A stretch of DNA of 34,698 bases. It comes from Flavobacteriales bacterium UBA720 (GTDB lineage Bacteria; Bacteroidota; Bacteroidia; Flavobacteriales; Weeksellaceae). The translations under genes and the position numbers were made by a program. Below the pieces are notes generated by a model. The model was not told the origin of the DNA and ran no database searches. It was given only the letters and a program-made list of their open reading frames with translations. Within the stretch, counting starts at the first letter, position 1. Each line of letters starts with the position of its first letter. Shown here piece by piece: positions 14,867 through 21,800 of this stretch. Where the stretch lies: the NCBI GenBank assembly GCA_002297505.1, contig DBLQ01000105.1:4724-39421 (forward strand). The letters are read 5' to 3'.

Positions 14867-15616
14867 TTATTGCTTTTGCTTCAATGTTCTGTAGGTTTCA
14901 AAAACGTATAGACTCTGCAGGTAGCTTATTTTCAAGCCATTGATACCGTCCAGTATACCCAGTTTTAAAAAATAAGTTTTGAAAAACTTAAAAATAACCT
15001 TAATCCATTGTGTGAATAAAGAATATTTTTTTCCTTTCGCAGAAAGTTCCTGACCTTTCAGTCTGCCGTATGACAGCATTTTATTTTTGAATTGGTCATA
15101 ATTTTCAAAAGAATAATGAAGAAGTTTGTGTTTCAGTACGCCAACAGTTCCATTAACTTCTAAGGTTTCGTGTACTTTTTTATGTTGCGAATAATGCGCT
15201 TTCGACTTTCTGAACAGGCGGAAATTTTTATCATTCTGTGTTCCGGAAAATTTGATTTTTGTATTTCCGAGAAAGAATGTTCTGTAAAAATAATAGGCAT
15301 CTTTTGCATTTGGATTTTGTACAGTTTCCAAAATTTCTTGCCGTAATTGGGGCGTGATTCTTTCGTCTCCGTCCAGAAATAAAACCCAATCATTTTTCGC
15401 CGCTTCCAATGCAATATTTCTTTGTTTTGTGAAATCCTCAAACTTATTTTGGATTATTTTTACGTTCGGAAAAGTACTTGCGATTTCTACAGTTTTGTCT
15501 GTGCTGAAAGAATCTACAACAATAATTTCATCACAAAAGTCAAAACATTCAAGAACTTCCTGAATGTTTTTTTCTTCGTCATAAGTGATGATCAGTCCGC
15601 TGATTTTCTCTTCCAA
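14867..15616 (-). CDS. WaaE/KdtX-like glycosyltransferase (family 2)
   Basis: A 249-residue GT2 enzyme of the WaaE (KdtX) type, which in other Gram-negatives adds a sugar such as glucose to the LPS inner core. Diagnostic motifs are ISGLIITYDEEKNI at the N-terminus, IIVVDSFSTDKT at 31-42, FTKQRNIAL (62-70) and LDGDE at 81-85, followed by YFYRTFFLG and the KVHE segment. It lies 11 bases after the rocD stop side on the same strand as rocD, but downstream of it, so the two could share a transcript. The actual acceptor in Bacteroidota is not established. Confidence 0.85.
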   Translation of the reverse strand: MEEKISGLIITYDEEKNIQEVLECFDFCDEIIVVDSFSTDKTVEIASTFPNVKIIQNKFEDFTKQRNIALEAAKNDWVLFLDGDERITPQLRQEILETVQNPNAKDAYYFYRTFFLGNTKIKFSGTQNDKNFRLFRKSKAHYSQHKKVHETLEVNGTVGVLKHKLLHYSFENYDQFKNKMLSYGRLKGQELSAKGKKYSLFTQWIKVIFKFFKTYFLKLGILDGINGLKISYLQSLYVFETYRTLKQKQ

Positions 15617-15627
15617 ATGCAGTGTTT

Positions 15628-16872
15628 TTAAAACTCCAAAACCGTTTTCTCAATAATTCTAACACAGTCCAAAAGTTGCTCCTCTGTAATCACCAAAGGT
15701 GGCGCTAATCTGATGATATTGCCGTGTGTCGGCTTGGCCAGAAGTCCGTTTTCTTTCAGCTGGAGGCAGATGTTCCACGCGGTTTTGCTGTCCGGTGTAT
15801 CGTTGATCAAAATTGCATTCAGCAAACCTTTTCCGCGCACTTTTGTGATGAGGCCTGTTTTTTTAATTAATTTTTCAATCTCGGAACGGAAAAGCTGTCC
15901 CAATGTTTCAGCTCTTTCGGATAGTTTCTCTTCTTCTACAACGTCTAAAGCTGCCACGGCTACAGCGCAGGCAATTGGATTACCACCAAAAGTAGAGCCG
16001 TGCTGTCCAGGCTTAATGACGTTCATAATCTCATCATTCGCCAAAACTGCAGAAACAGGATACATTCCGCCGGAAAGGGCTTTCCCCAGAATCAAAATGT
16101 CCGGCTGAACGTCTTCGTGATGACAGGCGATTAATTTTCCTGTTCTTGCAATGCCGGTCTGAACTTCATCTGCAATAAACAAGATATTATATTTTTGACA
16201 TAATTCTGATGCGCCTTTCAAAAAGCCTTCATCCGGAACATAAACGCCCGCTTCACCCTGAATAGGTTCTACCAGGAACGCCGCAATATTTGGAGCATCA
16301 TTCTTTAAAGTTTCTTCCAAAGCAACCAAATCATTGTAAGGAATTTTGATAAATCCTGGCGTAAATGGTCCGTAATTTTGGTTCGCATCCGGATCGTTGG
16401 AAAAAGAAACGATTGTGGTGGTTCGTCCGTGAAAGTTGTTTTCGCAAACCACGATTTTCGCCGCGTTTTCCGAAATGCCTTTCACTTCATAACTCCATTT
16501 TCTGGCGAGCTTGACGGCAGTTTCCACCGCTTCAGCGCCGGAATTCATGGGAAGAACTTTGTCAAATCCAAAAAGTGAAGTGATTTTCTTTTCGTATTCA
16601 CCAAGATTAGAATTGTAAAATGCTCTTGAAGTTAAGGCTAATTTTTTAGCTTGTTCCACTAAAGCATTTACAATTTTTAGATGAGAATGACCTTGATTCA
16701 CAGCAGAATAAGCAGAAAGGAAATCATAATATTTTTTGCCCTCCACGTCCCACACGAAAACGCCTTCACCCTTTTCCAAAACCACAGGAAGTGGATGGTA
16801 ATTGTGCGCACCGTATTGATTTTCGAGGTCGATGAAATATTGTGAATTTTTTTCCTGAACTGCTGTAGACAT
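15628..16872 (-). CDS. rocD: Ornithine aminotransferase
   Basis: A 414-residue PLP-dependent class III aminotransferase. It transfers the delta-amino group of ornithine to 2-oxoglutarate, giving glutamate-5-semialdehyde and glutamate. Evidence includes QGHSHLKIVNALVEQ (60-74), TSRAFYNS (81-88), the PLP site aspartate in IADEVQTG (233-240) and the Schiff-base lysine K264 in ILGKALSGG. The frame opens 63 bases further upstream, but that extension would include a terminator-like hairpin tail and an atypical N-terminus. The ATG at 16872 gives the usual MSTAVQEKNSQYFIDLE start. It lies downstream of the accC terminator and therefore should have its own promoter, which I cannot place firmly. Confidence 0.93.
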   Translation of the reverse strand: MSTAVQEKNSQYFIDLENQYGAHNYHPLPVVLEKGEGVFVWDVEGKKYYDFLSAYSAVNQGHSHLKIVNALVEQAKKLALTSRAFYNSNLGEYEKKITSLFGFDKVLPMNSGAEAVETAVKLARKWSYEVKGISENAAKIVVCENNFHGRTTTIVSFSNDPDANQNYGPFTPGFIKIPYNDLVALEETLKNDAPNIAAFLVEPIQGEAGVYVPDEGFLKGASELCQKYNILFIADEVQTGIARTGKLIACHHEDVQPDILILGKALSGGMYPVSAVLANDEIMNVIKPGQHGSTFGGNPIACAVAVAALDVVEEEKLSERAETLGQLFRSEIEKLIKKTGLITKVRGKGLLNAILINDTPDSKTAWNICLQLKENGLLAKPTHGNIIRLAPPLVITEEQLLDCVRIIEKTVLEF

Positions 16873-16923
16873 AACTTTTAAATTTTTGTAAAAATAACGA
16901 ATTTGATTGCAATTAATGATAAG

Positions 16924-16956
16924 AAAAATGCCCAACTGTAAAAGTCAGGCATTTTT
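16924..16956 (-). terminator. Rho-independent terminator after accB-accC
   Basis: AAAAATGCC at 16924-16932 pairs with GGCATTTTT at 16948-16956, 9 bp, 15-base loop with a small inner pairing. On the minus strand, where accC ends at 16977, the stem runs into T residues. Confidence 0.8.
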
Positions 16957-16976
16957 ATCTGTGAGTATGGAATTAT

Positions 16977-18335
16977 TTAGATATGATTGTCAAAACTTCT
17001 GTCCATCACAAAATCTTCCATAAATTTGGTAGTGTAATTTCCGGCCAAGAAATCCTCATTTTCCAATAATTGTCTATGGAAAGGAATGGTCGTTTTCACC
17101 CCTTCGATATAGAATTCTTCCAAGGCACGCTTCATTTTTGCAATCGCTTCTTCTCTGGTCTGTGCCGTTACAATCAGCTTGGCAATCATAGAATCGTAGT
17201 TGGGAGGAATAGCGTATCCGGAATATACGTGAGTATCTACTCGTACGCCGTGTCCGCCAGGAATGTTCAGCTCGGTAATTCTTCCCGGTGACGGACGGAA
17301 ATCCGCGTAAGGATCTTCCGCGTTGATTCTACATTCGATGGCGTGCATCTTCGGATAGTAATTTTTTCCGCTGATTGGCGTTCCGGAAGCCAGCAAAATC
17401 TGCTCACGGATCAAGTCATAATCTACAACCTGCTCTGTGATTGGATGTTCTACCTGGATTCTGGTGTTCATTTCCATAAAATAGAAATTTCTGTGTTTGT
17501 CTACCAAAAATTCGATGGTTCCAACACCTTCGTACCTGATAAATTCTGCCGCTTTTACAGCCGCTTCGCCCATTTTATCACGAAGTTCATCCGTCATAAA
17601 AGGAGAAGGCGTTTCTTCGATCAGTTTCTGATTTCTTCTTTGTACAGAACAATCTCTTTCGGAAAGGTGGCAGGCTTTTCCATATTGGTCGCCCGCTACC
17701 TGGATTTCGATATGTCTTGGCTCTTCAATCAGTTTTTCCATGTACATTCCGCCGTTTCCGAAAGCAGCAACTGCCTCCTGAATTGCAGAATCCCAATGGT
17801 CTTTCAGATCTTCCTCTTTCCAAACCGCTCTCATTCCTTTTCCACCACCACCGGCTGTTGCTTTGATCATCACAGGATAACCGATTTCTTTAGCTGTTTT
17901 CTTAGCATCTTCGTAAGAATCGATAAGTCCGTCAGAGCCTGGAACACAAGGGATTCCGGCCGCTTTCATGGTTGCTTTGGCTGTGGCCTTGTCTCCCATT
18001 TTTTCGATCTGCTCTGGCGTGGCTCCAATAAATTTGATGCCGTTTTTAGCACAGATTCTGGAGAAATTGGCATTTTCGGAAAGGAAACCGTAACCCGGAT
18101 GGATGGCATCAGCATTGGTAATTTCTGCTGCTGCAATAATATTTGGGATTTTCAGATAAGAGTCCTTGCTCATTGGAGGACCGATGCACACGGCTTCATC
18201 CGCAAAACGGACGTGAAGGCTGTCCTTATCTGCCGTAGAATATACTGCAACAGTTTTGATTCCCATTTCTTTCGCCGTACGCAGGATACGCATAGCGATT
18301 TCCCCACGGTTGGCGATTAATATTTTTTTGAACAT
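16977..18335 (-). CDS. accC: Acetyl-CoA carboxylase, biotin carboxylase subunit
   Basis: A 452-residue AccC, standard length. It uses ATP and bicarbonate to carboxylate the biotin on AccB. It begins MFKKILIANRGEIAMRILR, typical of the family; the ATP-grasp glycine loop GGGGKGM lies at 162-168, and the EMNTRIQVEHPITEQV stretch holds active-site glutamate, asparagine and arginine. It follows accB on the same strand with a 94-base AT-rich spacer that can form a 12-bp stem, rather than the tight overlap seen in many bacteria. A terminator closes the accB-accC unit. Confidence 0.96.
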   Translation of the reverse strand: MFKKILIANRGEIAMRILRTAKEMGIKTVAVYSTADKDSLHVRFADEAVCIGPPMSKDSYLKIPNIIAAAEITNADAIHPGYGFLSENANFSRICAKNGIKFIGATPEQIEKMGDKATAKATMKAAGIPCVPGSDGLIDSYEDAKKTAKEIGYPVMIKATAGGGGKGMRAVWKEEDLKDHWDSAIQEAVAAFGNGGMYMEKLIEEPRHIEIQVAGDQYGKACHLSERDCSVQRRNQKLIEETPSPFMTDELRDKMGEAAVKAAEFIRYEGVGTIEFLVDKHRNFYFMEMNTRIQVEHPITEQVVDYDLIREQILLASGTPISGKNYYPKMHAIECRINAEDPYADFRPSPGRITELNIPGGHGVRVDTHVYSGYAIPPNYDSMIAKLIVTAQTREEAIAKMKRALEEFYIEGVKTTIPFHRQLLENEDFLAGNYTTKFMEDFVMDRSFDNHI

Positions 18336-18342
18336 CTTTTTC

Positions 18343-18412
18343 GAATTTTAAATTATAAATTTTGAATTTTAAATTATTTTAAATGAAAAATCTTCCATTT
18401 AAAATTTATAAT
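18343..18412 (-). repeat. AT-rich accB-accC spacer with direct and inverted repeats
   Basis: GAATTTTAAATTAT occurs twice (18343-18356 and 18364-18377), and ATTATAAATTTT at 18352-18363 has an exact reverse complement at 18401-18412. The spacer holds no gene. It could fold in the accB-accC mRNA. Confidence 0.45.
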
Positions 18413-18429
18413 CTTTAATCTAAAATTGC

Positions 18430-18906
18430 TTAAGATGGATCTACTAAGAATAATGGTTGGTCGTATTCTACAGGCGAAGAATCTTCTACCAATATTTTTA
18501 CGATTTTTCCGCTGATTTCAGATTCTATCTGGTTGAAAAGTTTCATCGCTTCAATCACGCAAACTACTTTTCCCTCGGTTACAGAATCACCTACATTTAC
18601 AAAAACATCTTTGTCCGGAGATGGCTTTCTGTAGAATGTACCAATCATTGGAGACTTGATGGTGATGTATTTGCTGTCGTCAGCAGAAGTTGCTGCTTCA
18701 GAAGCGGCAGCAGGAGCGGAAACTGGATTTGCAGCGGGTGCAGAAACAGGCGCTTGGTATGCTACCTGAGGGGTAACGTAGCTTACAGGCTCGCCTCCAA
18801 GCGGCGTTTTGATATAGATTTCGAAGTCCTTGTTTTTATATTTAACTTCGGAAACACCTGCCTTTGCAACAAATCTTATAAGATTCTGAATGTCTTTTAT
18901 ATCCAT
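18430..18906 (-). CDS. accB: Acetyl-CoA carboxylase biotin carboxyl carrier protein
   Basis: A 158-residue AccB. The C-terminal biotinyl domain carries the EAMKLFNQ motif with the biotin-accepting K122, preceded by the IGTFYRKPSPD thumb region. The N-terminal helix (MDIKDIQNLIRFVAKAG) and an alanine/proline-rich linker (about 45-75) complete the expected layout. It is the first gene of the accB-accC operon. Its promoter box at 18932-18939 abuts the terminator of the upstream rpmF unit, so the operon has its own start. The length matches the family. Confidence 0.96.
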   Translation of the reverse strand: MDIKDIQNLIRFVAKAGVSEVKYKNKDFEIYIKTPLGGEPVSYVTPQVAYQAPVSAPAANPVSAPAAASEAATSADDSKYITIKSPMIGTFYRKPSPDKDVFVNVGDSVTEGKVVCVIEAMKLFNQIESEISGKIVKILVEDSSPVEYDQPLFLVDPS

Positions 18907-18931
18907 AAAATTTTTAAATTATTTTGAACGC

Positions 18932-18939
18932 CAAATATA
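18932..18939 (-). promoter_or_regulatory. accB-accC promoter -7 box (TATATTTG)
   Basis: An exact TAnnTTTG match on the minus strand, 26 bases before the accB ATG. Its -33 region would fall inside the rpmF terminator stem, so stop and restart of transcription are packed into about 50 bases. Confidence 0.55.
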
Positions 18940-18940
18940 A

Positions 18941-18981
18941 TAAAAAACCACTCAAATTGATAAAATCCGAGTGGTTTTTTA
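18941..18981. terminator. Rho-independent terminator after rpmF
   Basis: A perfect 13-bp stem (TAAAAAACCACTC at 18941-18953 with GAGTGGTTTTTTA at 18969-18981) and a 15-base loop, with T runs on both strands. It separates yceD-rpmF from accB-accC. Confidence 0.88.
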
Positions 18982-19012
18982 TGCTGTGTATAAGATTATC
19001 GACAGATAAGTC

Positions 19013-19216
19013 TTAATTTTCTTCTGTAGTTTCTACAGTTTTCTCTAGTACAACTTTTCCTCTGTAGTAAAGTTTTCCTTCGTGCCAGTGAGCTCTGTGA
19101 TAAAGGTGCAATTCACCAGTTGTAGCATCTTTTGCCAACTGAGGCGCTACAGCTTTGTAGTGAGTTCTTCTTTTATCTCTTCTTGTAGACGACTGTCTTC
19201 TCTTAGGATGTGCCAT
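19013..19216 (-). CDS. rpmF: 50S ribosomal protein L32
   Basis: A 67-residue L32 starting MAHPKRRQSSTRRDKRRTHYKA, the family signature. It has no cysteine, so it is the form without a zinc ribbon. The C-terminus is acidic (ETTEEN). It follows the DUF177 gene on the same strand with a 40-base gap; the yceD-rpmF pair is conserved across bacteria. In many Bacteroidota fabH lies between rpmF and accB, but here only a terminator and promoter are found. Confidence 0.95.
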   Translation of the reverse strand: MAHPKRRQSSTRRDKRRTHYKAVAPQLAKDATTGELHLYHRAHWHEGKLYYRGKVVLEKTVETTEEN

Positions 19217-19256
19217 TGTTGATTATTTTAAAAATTCAAACGAATTATAGTTATAC

Positions 19257-19787
19257 TTAATTATTGTCTCTTAATTTTTTTAAAGCTTCCCACCGTGGGT
19301 CTATGCTTTCTTCCTCGCTTTCTTCGATTGGTCTTGGACTGAATTTTTCCAGCAGTTTTTCATATTCGTCGTTGTCTCTTACAGACGGCGCCACTTTCTT
19401 CATCGGGATGGCTAGAACCACCGCTTCATAAATCAGATTGGCAATGTTGAACTCGCTGTCTTTCTGAGGAATGGTAATGATGTCTTCATTGCTGTCATCA
19501 TATTCTTCCCCGAATTTTACAAGAATCTTCAAATCGTTCTCAATGTGCTCCGAAAATTCGTCATTGCTGATGTCGCAAATCAATTGAACCGGTCCGGCAA
19601 CGTTGATAAAGAATTCCAAAAATGTCGTGTGTTTGTCCAGATGAACATTAACACTGATTTTTGGGTTGAAAAATTCCTGCTCAGTCTCAAATAAATCAAA
19701 GAACTCCTGATTGATTTCGAATTTGAAATCGTGCTTTCCGGCTTTGAGACCAGAAAAAGCAATATCGTAGTTTCTAAATCTGTCCAT
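19257..19787 (-). CDS. DUF177 (YceD-like) protein
   Basis: A 176-residue DUF177 protein, the family linked to accumulation of 23S rRNA in other bacteria. It ends with the family hallmark DPRWEALKKLRDN (about 163-175) just after an acidic stretch (ESEEESI). The conserved location immediately upstream of rpmF supports the assignment. There are no cysteine pairs. A well-formed promoter (TTG-N19-TATTTTTG) lies directly upstream, so the pair yceD-rpmF is transcribed separately from pdxA. The predicted 5' leader is only about 7 bases. Confidence 0.88.
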   Translation of the reverse strand: MDRFRNYDIAFSGLKAGKHDFKFEINQEFFDLFETEQEFFNPKISVNVHLDKHTTFLEFFINVAGPVQLICDISNDEFSEHIENDLKILVKFGEEYDDSNEDIITIPQKDSEFNIANLIYEAVVLAIPMKKVAPSVRDNDEYEKLLEKFSPRPIEESEEESIDPRWEALKKLRDNN

Positions 19788-19800
19788 AAAAAATGGTGTG

Positions 19801-19830
19801 CAAAAATAATTTAATTTTTTGAAATAACAA
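19801..19830 (-). promoter_or_regulatory. yceD-rpmF promoter (TTG-N19-TATTTTTG)
   Basis: On the minus strand, TTG at 19830-19828 and TATTTTTG at 19808-19801 with a 19-base spacer. The predicted start lies only a few bases upstream of the ATG at 19787. Confidence 0.65.
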
Positions 19831-19882
19831 AATGTTTTTGGAAATACTTGAAATGCAAAAATTTACTTCCAAAAACAGATCT

Positions 19883-20971
19883 TTATTCAGCTTCCGCCGG
19901 AAGGTCTTCGTCCACGCCATTATTCACGTGTGAGGCTTTTGGGCGAAGTCTGTTTTCCGTCAAATCTCTGTATTCTTCGCGGTTCTTAAAAATTTTAATG
20001 GCCGTGAAGATGGCTTCTGAGAAAGAAGTTTCATCCGCCAGATTTTTTCCTGCAATGTCATAGGCCACGCCATGGTCCGGAGAAGTTCTGATGAATGGCA
20101 AGCCTGCAGAATAGTTGACGCCTTCTTCATAAGCAATCGTTTTGAACGGTGTCAGTCCCTGGTCATGGTACATGGCCAAAACCGCATCGAAGGCTTTGTA
20201 TTTTTCAGGCTGGAAAAAACTGTCTGCCGGATAAGGCCCGAACGCCATAATGCCTTGCGAAAACAATTCCCGAATGGCAGGTTCAATAATCTCGATTTCC
20301 TCTCTGCCGATAACGCCGCCGTCCCCCGCATGCGGATTGAGTCCCAGCACAGCAATTTTCGGTTTTTCTATGCAAAAATCTTCTTTCATCGTAGCAACCA
20401 GCTGCTTGACCTGTTTCTTGATTTTTTCTTTGGTGATGTGCTGCGCCACTTCCGAAACCGGAATGTGGTGTGTAGATACAGCCACTTTCAAGTCGTCTGT
20501 TACCATAAACATCACGGCTTTTTTCTGGGCCTTTTCCTCGAAGTAACCGGTGTGTCCGGCGTGGGCAAAACCATGCTTCATCATCTCGTCCTTATTGATG
20601 GGAGCGGTGACCAGAACGTCAATTTCCTGGGCCAATAAAGCTTCTGTAGCAGCTTCCAGAGAGGCGATGGCCATCTTGGTGGATTCTTCTGTAGGAACGC
20701 CAAACTCTATATTGCTGTTCTCCTTGGTGAGATTCACCATGTTGATTTTACCACCCTGCGCTTCCTTGGCTGAGTTGATGTAATTGAAGTTGGTCTGTAA
20801 TTTGAAAACGTTTTTCTGATAAGTAAAGAGTTTCCCCGACCCAAAAATAACCGGCGTAAAAAAATCTGTGATACTTTTGTCTTTCAGAGCTTTCAGGATG
20901 ATTTCCGGGCCGATACCGTTGAAATCGCCGATCGAAATTCCTACTCTGATTTTATGGTGTTTGGAGCTCAT
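19883..20971 (-). CDS. pdxA: 4-hydroxythreonine-4-phosphate dehydrogenase
   Basis: A 362-residue PdxA, which oxidises 4-phospho-hydroxythreonine in the DXP-dependent pyridoxal phosphate pathway. Conserved features are GISIGDFNGIGPE near the start, GHTGYFEE (139-146) and the metal-binding histidines in STHHIP (166-171). LGLNPHAGDGG, MYHDQGL and RTSPDHG are also present. A C-terminal tail (NNGVDEDLPAEAE) extends slightly past the core. It stands apart from yceD by 95 bases and has its own candidate promoter. PLP made here is the cofactor of the neighbouring ornithine aminotransferase, but that link is only by pathway. Confidence 0.95.
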   Translation of the reverse strand: MSSKHHKIRVGISIGDFNGIGPEIILKALKDKSITDFFTPVIFGSGKLFTYQKNVFKLQTNFNYINSAKEAQGGKINMVNLTKENSNIEFGVPTEESTKMAIASLEAATEALLAQEIDVLVTAPINKDEMMKHGFAHAGHTGYFEEKAQKKAVMFMVTDDLKVAVSTHHIPVSEVAQHITKEKIKKQVKQLVATMKEDFCIEKPKIAVLGLNPHAGDGGVIGREEIEIIEPAIRELFSQGIMAFGPYPADSFFQPEKYKAFDAVLAMYHDQGLTPFKTIAYEEGVNYSAGLPFIRTSPDHGVAYDIAGKNLADETSFSEAIFTAIKIFKNREEYRDLTENRLRPKASHVNNGVDEDLPAEAE

Positions 20972-21002
20972 TTGTTTATCTTTGACGTTTAAAAATAATT
21001 TA

Positions 21003-21036
21003 CAAAACTACGTTTTTTTAGGATAGGATAGGGCAA
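21003..21036 (-). promoter_or_regulatory. pdxA promoter (TTG-N23-TAGTTTTG)
   Basis: On the minus strand, TTG at 21036-21034 and TAGTTTTG at 21010-21003, spacer 23 bases (upper end of the usual range). The ATG is about 32 bases downstream of the box. Confidence 0.45.
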
Positions 21037-21084
21037 GGAAGTTCCTCAATTTGAAACATCCCGCGCGATTCTGCGACAGATCCC

Positions 21085-21178
21085 ATAGCCCCGATGGCAG
21101 CGGCATCCTTTTTTCCTGCGCGATGGCCAGAGCAAAGGCCGGGAAAAAAGATACAGCGGACAGCGGGAAACAGCTCCT
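21085..21178 (+). repeat. Dispersed intergenic repeat element, copy B
   Basis: A G/C-rich island in the pdxA-ribE gap, matching 4508-4591 read on the opposite strand. Blocks in order are TAGCCCCGATGG, CGGCATCCTTTTTTCC, a variable centre, GGGAAAAAAGATACAG and CGGACAGCGGGAAACAGCT. The CTTTTTTCC and GGGAAAAAAG blocks form a hairpin. I recognise this sequence type as recurrent in flavobacterial gaps. It contains no gene; an open frame running through it into ribE is spurious upstream of 21204. Confidence 0.75.
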
Positions 21179-21203
21179 AAAAAATCAAAATAGACACAAC
21201 ATA

Positions 21204-21800
21204 ATGTTCACAGGAATTATAGAAGCCACCGGAAAAGTTGAAAAGATTGAAAAAAACGAAACCAATATTGATATTACATTAAGCTGCCCGTTTACCCAGG
21301 AGCTCAAAATTGACCAGAGTCTGGCGCACAACGGTTGCTGCCTCACGGTAGTGCAAATTGACGGCGAACGCTACAAAGTAACTGCAATCCATGAAACGCT
21401 GGAAAAAACGAATCTGGGATATTGGACCGTGGGAACGGAAGTTAATTTGGAACGTTGTTTGAAATTCGAAGGCAGGCTGGATGGTCACGTGGTGCAAGGA
21501 CATGTGGATAAAACCGGAACGGTGAAAAACATCGAGAATCTTAACGGCAGTTACATCATTACAATTTCCTATGAGGAAAGTGATGAATATACGACGGTCC
21601 CTCAAGGCTCTATCACGTTGAACGGCACCAGCCTTACCGTTGCGGAAAGCAGTGTTAATCAGTTTTCCGTGGCAATTATTCCTTACACGTGGGAGTTTAC
21701 CAATATGAAGCATTTGAAAGCAGGCGATGTGGTGAATCTGGAATTCGACATCATCGGGAAATATGTTGCAAAACTTTTGAAAAAGCAAAATGTCATTTAG
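21204..21800 (+). CDS. ribE: Riboflavin synthase
   Basis: A 198-residue riboflavin synthase, alpha-subunit type, converting two 6,7-dimethyl-8-ribityllumazines to riboflavin. It starts MFTGIIEATGKV, the family hallmark, and repeats the fold with LDGHVVQGHVDKTGTV in the second half, as expected for its two lumazine-binding domains. The frame continues upstream to 21051, but that part is repeat element B; the ATG at 21204 gives the canonical start. It is the first gene of a three-gene set: its last 11 bases overlap the histidine kinase start, which suggests translational coupling. No other rib gene is in the window. The promoter is not evident within the repeat. Confidence 0.95.
   Translation: MFTGIIEATGKVEKIEKNETNIDITLSCPFTQELKIDQSLAHNGCCLTVVQIDGERYKVTAIHETLEKTNLGYWTVGTEVNLERCLKFEGRLDGHVVQGHVDKTGTVKNIENLNGSYIITISYEESDEYTTVPQGSITLNGTSLTVAESSVNQFSVAIIPYTWEFTNMKHLKAGDVVNLEFDIIGKYVAKLLKKQNVI

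Noticed and set aside
16873..16935. Longer ornithine aminotransferase start
   Set aside because: It would reach into the tail of the accC terminator; the ATG at 16872 gives the usual N-terminus.
17343..18320. 325-codon plus-strand open frame
   Set aside because: It is antisense to accC, has no recognisable domain, and its length reflects codon bias of accC.
21051..21203. Longer riboflavin synthase with a 51-residue N-terminal extension
   Set aside because: The extension is repeat element B; the ATG at 21204 gives the canonical MFTGIIEATG start.
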